Of a stretch of DNA of 64,000 nt, positions 62,901 to 64,000 are shown piece by piece. Location of the stretch: assembly GCF_000252955.1 (NCBI RefSeq), contig NC_014228.1:3387232-3451231 (forward strand). The letters are read 5' to 3'. This stretch comes from Xenorhabdus nematophila ATCC 19061 (GTDB taxonomy: Bacteria > Pseudomonadota > Gammaproteobacteria > Enterobacterales > Enterobacteriaceae). Positions within the stretch are counted from its first letter, which is position 1, and every line of letters starts with the position of its first letter. Position numbers and translations under genes: made by a program. Below the pieces are notes generated by a model, which made no database searches, was not told the origin of the DNA, and was given only the letters and a program-made list of their open reading frames with translations.

Positions 62901-63998
62901 CCGGGTACTGTCCGCTTCTGCCAGCCAGCCATTGTCGTGATAGTCATAGCGCACCAGCACCTCATTGAGTCCGCTGTCGACACGACGGATGTCGGCCAGC
63001 AAACCGTCTTCACGGTACTGCAAGACCAGCTCAGGACCGTCGCTGTGAGTGACTCGGTTTAGCTGATACTGTTTGTCATAATGAAACTCAATGGTGTTAC
63101 CGTTGCAGTCACGCAGAGCAGCCAGTTGCCAGCGTTGTGTGCCGGGAGTTGCTGAAATGCCCGGCCGGGTAAAGTATTTTCTGACCGGCTGATTACGCTC
63201 GGTTAATACGAAGCCCTGTTGTTGCCGGCTCAGCGTAAATTCCGGGTGCTCCGGGTTGATACTGTGGTCTACGCTTTGGGGCAGGGCGAAGTGCAGGGAG
63301 GCGCCTTCCAGCGTCAGAACTTCTATCCGGTCGCCGGTGACGATGACGGCTTCGGAGAAGCTGTCCAGCCAGTTTTCGCCGAGCAGTCCCCGCAACCCCG
63401 GTGACCAGCTGCGGGTGAAGGTCAGCGGTATCGTTTGTCCCAGTTCAAGCTCGGTGCGCTGGTCAAACAAGCTGCCGGTGGTCACGTCTATCGGGTCGCC
63501 CGTAAAGAATTTTTTGGTGGCCTGAGTAAAACGTTTGACGCCTTTATTGGCTTTAAAGGCGGTGCTGGCACACATCACTCTGCCCTTCAGGGCATGAACA
63601 GCTTTTCTGGCACCCAGCTTCGCCCCGGTCAAGACCGCCTGCCGGCCGGTTTTCGTCATCAGTTTGCCGACGCCTTTTATCAGCCCGCGTGTCGGCGGCA
63701 CCAGAAATTCCACCGCCACCAGTAACGCCCGCTGCCAGCCGGAGAATTCTTCTTCAATTTCCAGGTAAGTTCCCTGACCGGAGCCGATAAAGACCTTGCT
63801 GGCGCCCCCTTTGATGGCGGCACCACACACCAGCTTGTCGCCGACCCGCGCCGCCGGCTGGCCGTTGATAAACACCGACTCACTGCCCTGCGCTATCAAC
63901 GGTGGCGCAGGGTGTTTGCTGCACCTGGCTATGTCTGCCGTCGCACGCGCGGCCGGTTTTCCTTCAATCATGACGTTACCGGAGCCACTGTCCAGCAT
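59919..63998 (-). CDS. rhs: PAAR-Rhs polymorphic toxin with AHH nuclease tip (5' end outside window)
   Basis: At least 1359 residues, continuing beyond the window end. The N-terminal part has the PAAR-like repeats (SGNVMIEGKPAARATADIA, SVFINGQPAARVGDKL) that cap a type VI secretion spike, then a linker and the Rhs/YD-repeat shell (many YDxxGRLxxxxxPxG-like repeats) closed by the conserved DPLGLLGGTNPYSYVHNPTG. The remaining 130 residues form the exchangeable toxin: QAHHVIPKELA is the AHH-type HNH nuclease motif. It is A/T-rich compared with the core. Delivered by T6SS into rivals to cut DNA or RNA; the target is unverified. Confidence 0.9.
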   Translation of the reverse strand: MLDSGSGNVMIEGKPAARATADIARCSKHPAPPLIAQGSESVFINGQPAARVGDKLVCGAAIKGGASKVFIGSGQGTYLEIEEEFSGWQRALLVAVEFLVPPTRGLIKGVGKLMTKTGRQAVLTGAKLGARKAVHALKGRVMCASTAFKANKGVKRFTQATKKFFTGDPIDVTTGSLFDQRTELELGQTIPLTFTRSWSPGLRGLLGENWLDSFSEAVIVTGDRIEVLTLEGASLHFALPQSVDHSINPEHPEFTLSRQQQGFVLTERNQPVRKYFTRPGISATPGTQRWQLAALRDCNGNTIEFHYDKQYQLNRVTHSDGPELVLQYREDGLLADIRRVDSGLNEVLVRYDYHDNGWLAEADSTRYFHLFYEYNAQGLISRWSDGDQTAVDYVYDTEGRCIESVGSGGYYPVRLTYEPGITRSTTPQGHTTTWHYNEQQQVTQVETPCGHITRYEYDDWGNLRQQILPEGQVLQLDYLADTGLVTAFTDAGGAVWQYHYDEDDRLASMTDPLGRVWWQQYDDKGHAGCFIAPDGSKTTLTRNAFGLVTKAEDEEGNQRRWEYDDHQRLTRLFDEENRSLRLGYDSHDRLQRLSSGGGALWSWEYDRHHRIALSDRPNNSLERFRHDRHGNLTRWTDARGVEWQIEYGPFDLPVGRLDGEGHRWQYRYDPDSLQLLEVINPQGESYRYQLDADGRVTTETDYAGTQWHYAYDGNGNCIEKRDALNQVTRYDYDAAGQMTAMHTSEGRTTYAYDILGRLLEVTAPEAEPLTFEYDDKDRLIRETQAYGNITRDYPDNTQVTRTLLMPDGGQWTTATQANKTGELSLLNIHGGHRLSFERNEDGHECYRQSDKGFILRQEHTLMGQLSWQRAGRNTRPEFFAADDLADIPQPTLSGLDREYRYDAALNLVAANDERQWLRYVVNGNGQVTSVSDGDRLREHYQYDACGYPARRFDGRHDIDNERLYQKGHRLRQAGQHLFEYDEAGRMTAMQLWQEGHRPQLTKYRWNSQNQLTGVLTPGGQQWEYRYDAFGRRIEKACQQAGSCTTYLWDGDQPAEIREYRHHRLYSIRHLVFDGWQLLAQQVQFFTPNPENRSELIAGEVQTQYAVCAPTGEPLALFDPQGHRVWRQPQQSLYGMQLKAAGENAELNPEMQFAGQWLDAESGLVYNRFRYFSPEASVYLTPDPLGLLGGTNPYSYVHNPTGWIDPLGLVGCSTKLGKNMMENMGLSRSAKWSGYQAHHVIPKELANHPALKKINYDIDVAANGIFLRKADNGVSAMARHQGNHHGYTDAVRNALDRIDLKQSKEAISKQVANIQDIAKKGMMDGNIIRSKDMYNTKIFGKDVNQIGRQRVFERWSKILG

Positions 63999-64000
63999 CC

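Overview
The window looks like the chromosome of a Xenorhabdus/Photorhabdus-type enterobacterium. This rests on gene style, base composition, ERIC-like palindromic repeats, the density of TPS/CDI, invasin and Rhs genes, and heavy IS and ICE decay; it is an inference. The window is dominated by integrative conjugative elements (ICEs) of the SPI-7/PFGI-1/pKLC102/ICEHin1056 family (G-type transfer system), inserted in tandem at fragments of a tRNA-Phe 3' end.

Layout. (1) 1-6847 is the right end of one ICE: two ArdB/KlcA-like antirestriction proteins, an unknown gene joined to a CbtA/YeeV-like toxin, a DUF1281 protein, a frameshifted N-6 methylase, a short MobH/TraI-like protein lacking the metal ligands, and a tyrosine integrase, closed by a 22-nt tRNA-Phe fragment. 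(2) 6848-19846 is a decayed second ICE: an Nlp/Ner-type regulator with a structured leader, IS256 and IS3 scraps, a TpsB scrap, a broken TraG, a TraC/PFL_4711 junction, an in-frame TraD-VirB4 deletion chimera, a second truncated Nlp gene with its leader, an AAA ATPase/DUF4276 pair, and an IS3-family element that cuts an integrase C-terminus; it closes with a 52-nt tRNA-Phe fragment. (3) 19847-47677 is the left part of a third ICE: parA, dnaB, parB, STY4528-type replication gene, PFL_4669, topB, STY4534-type gene, ssb, a second ATPase/DUF4276 pair with a third Nlp gene and leader, PilL, the TraD region, a trypsin-like protease and DUF5710 cargo, and the type IV secretion genes through the VirB4-like TraC. 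(4) 47730-64000 is surface and toxin cargo: a CdiB/CdiA/immunity operon, an invasin/intimin-like protein, an unknown protein, and a PAAR-Rhs-AHH nuclease with its candidate immunity protein.

Most interesting signals. First, a roughly 170-180-nt pseudoknotted RNA occurs three times, each time directly upstream of an Nlp/Ner HTH gene and behind a conserved promoter; its helices are kept by extensive compensatory changes between copies. Two of the three copies sit in the same four-part cassette: [nlp + structured RNA] divergent from [AAA ATPase + TOPRIM-like DUF4276 protein]. This is a good candidate for an undescribed defence or mobile-element control system. Second, four accessory transcription starts in the first ICE share a leader in which a terminator-like hairpin is followed by an arm that can pair 7-13 bp over the Shine-Dalgarno. 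Third, a multi-hairpin repeat lies upstream of antirestriction and single-strand-DNA genes, reminiscent of single-stranded (Frpo-type) promoters of conjugative plasmids.

The third ICE itself carries lesions (fused/truncated TIGR03749-TIGR03752 genes, a TraD 3' frameshift, a changed RAQPRD motif), so self-transfer is doubtful unless another copy complements it.
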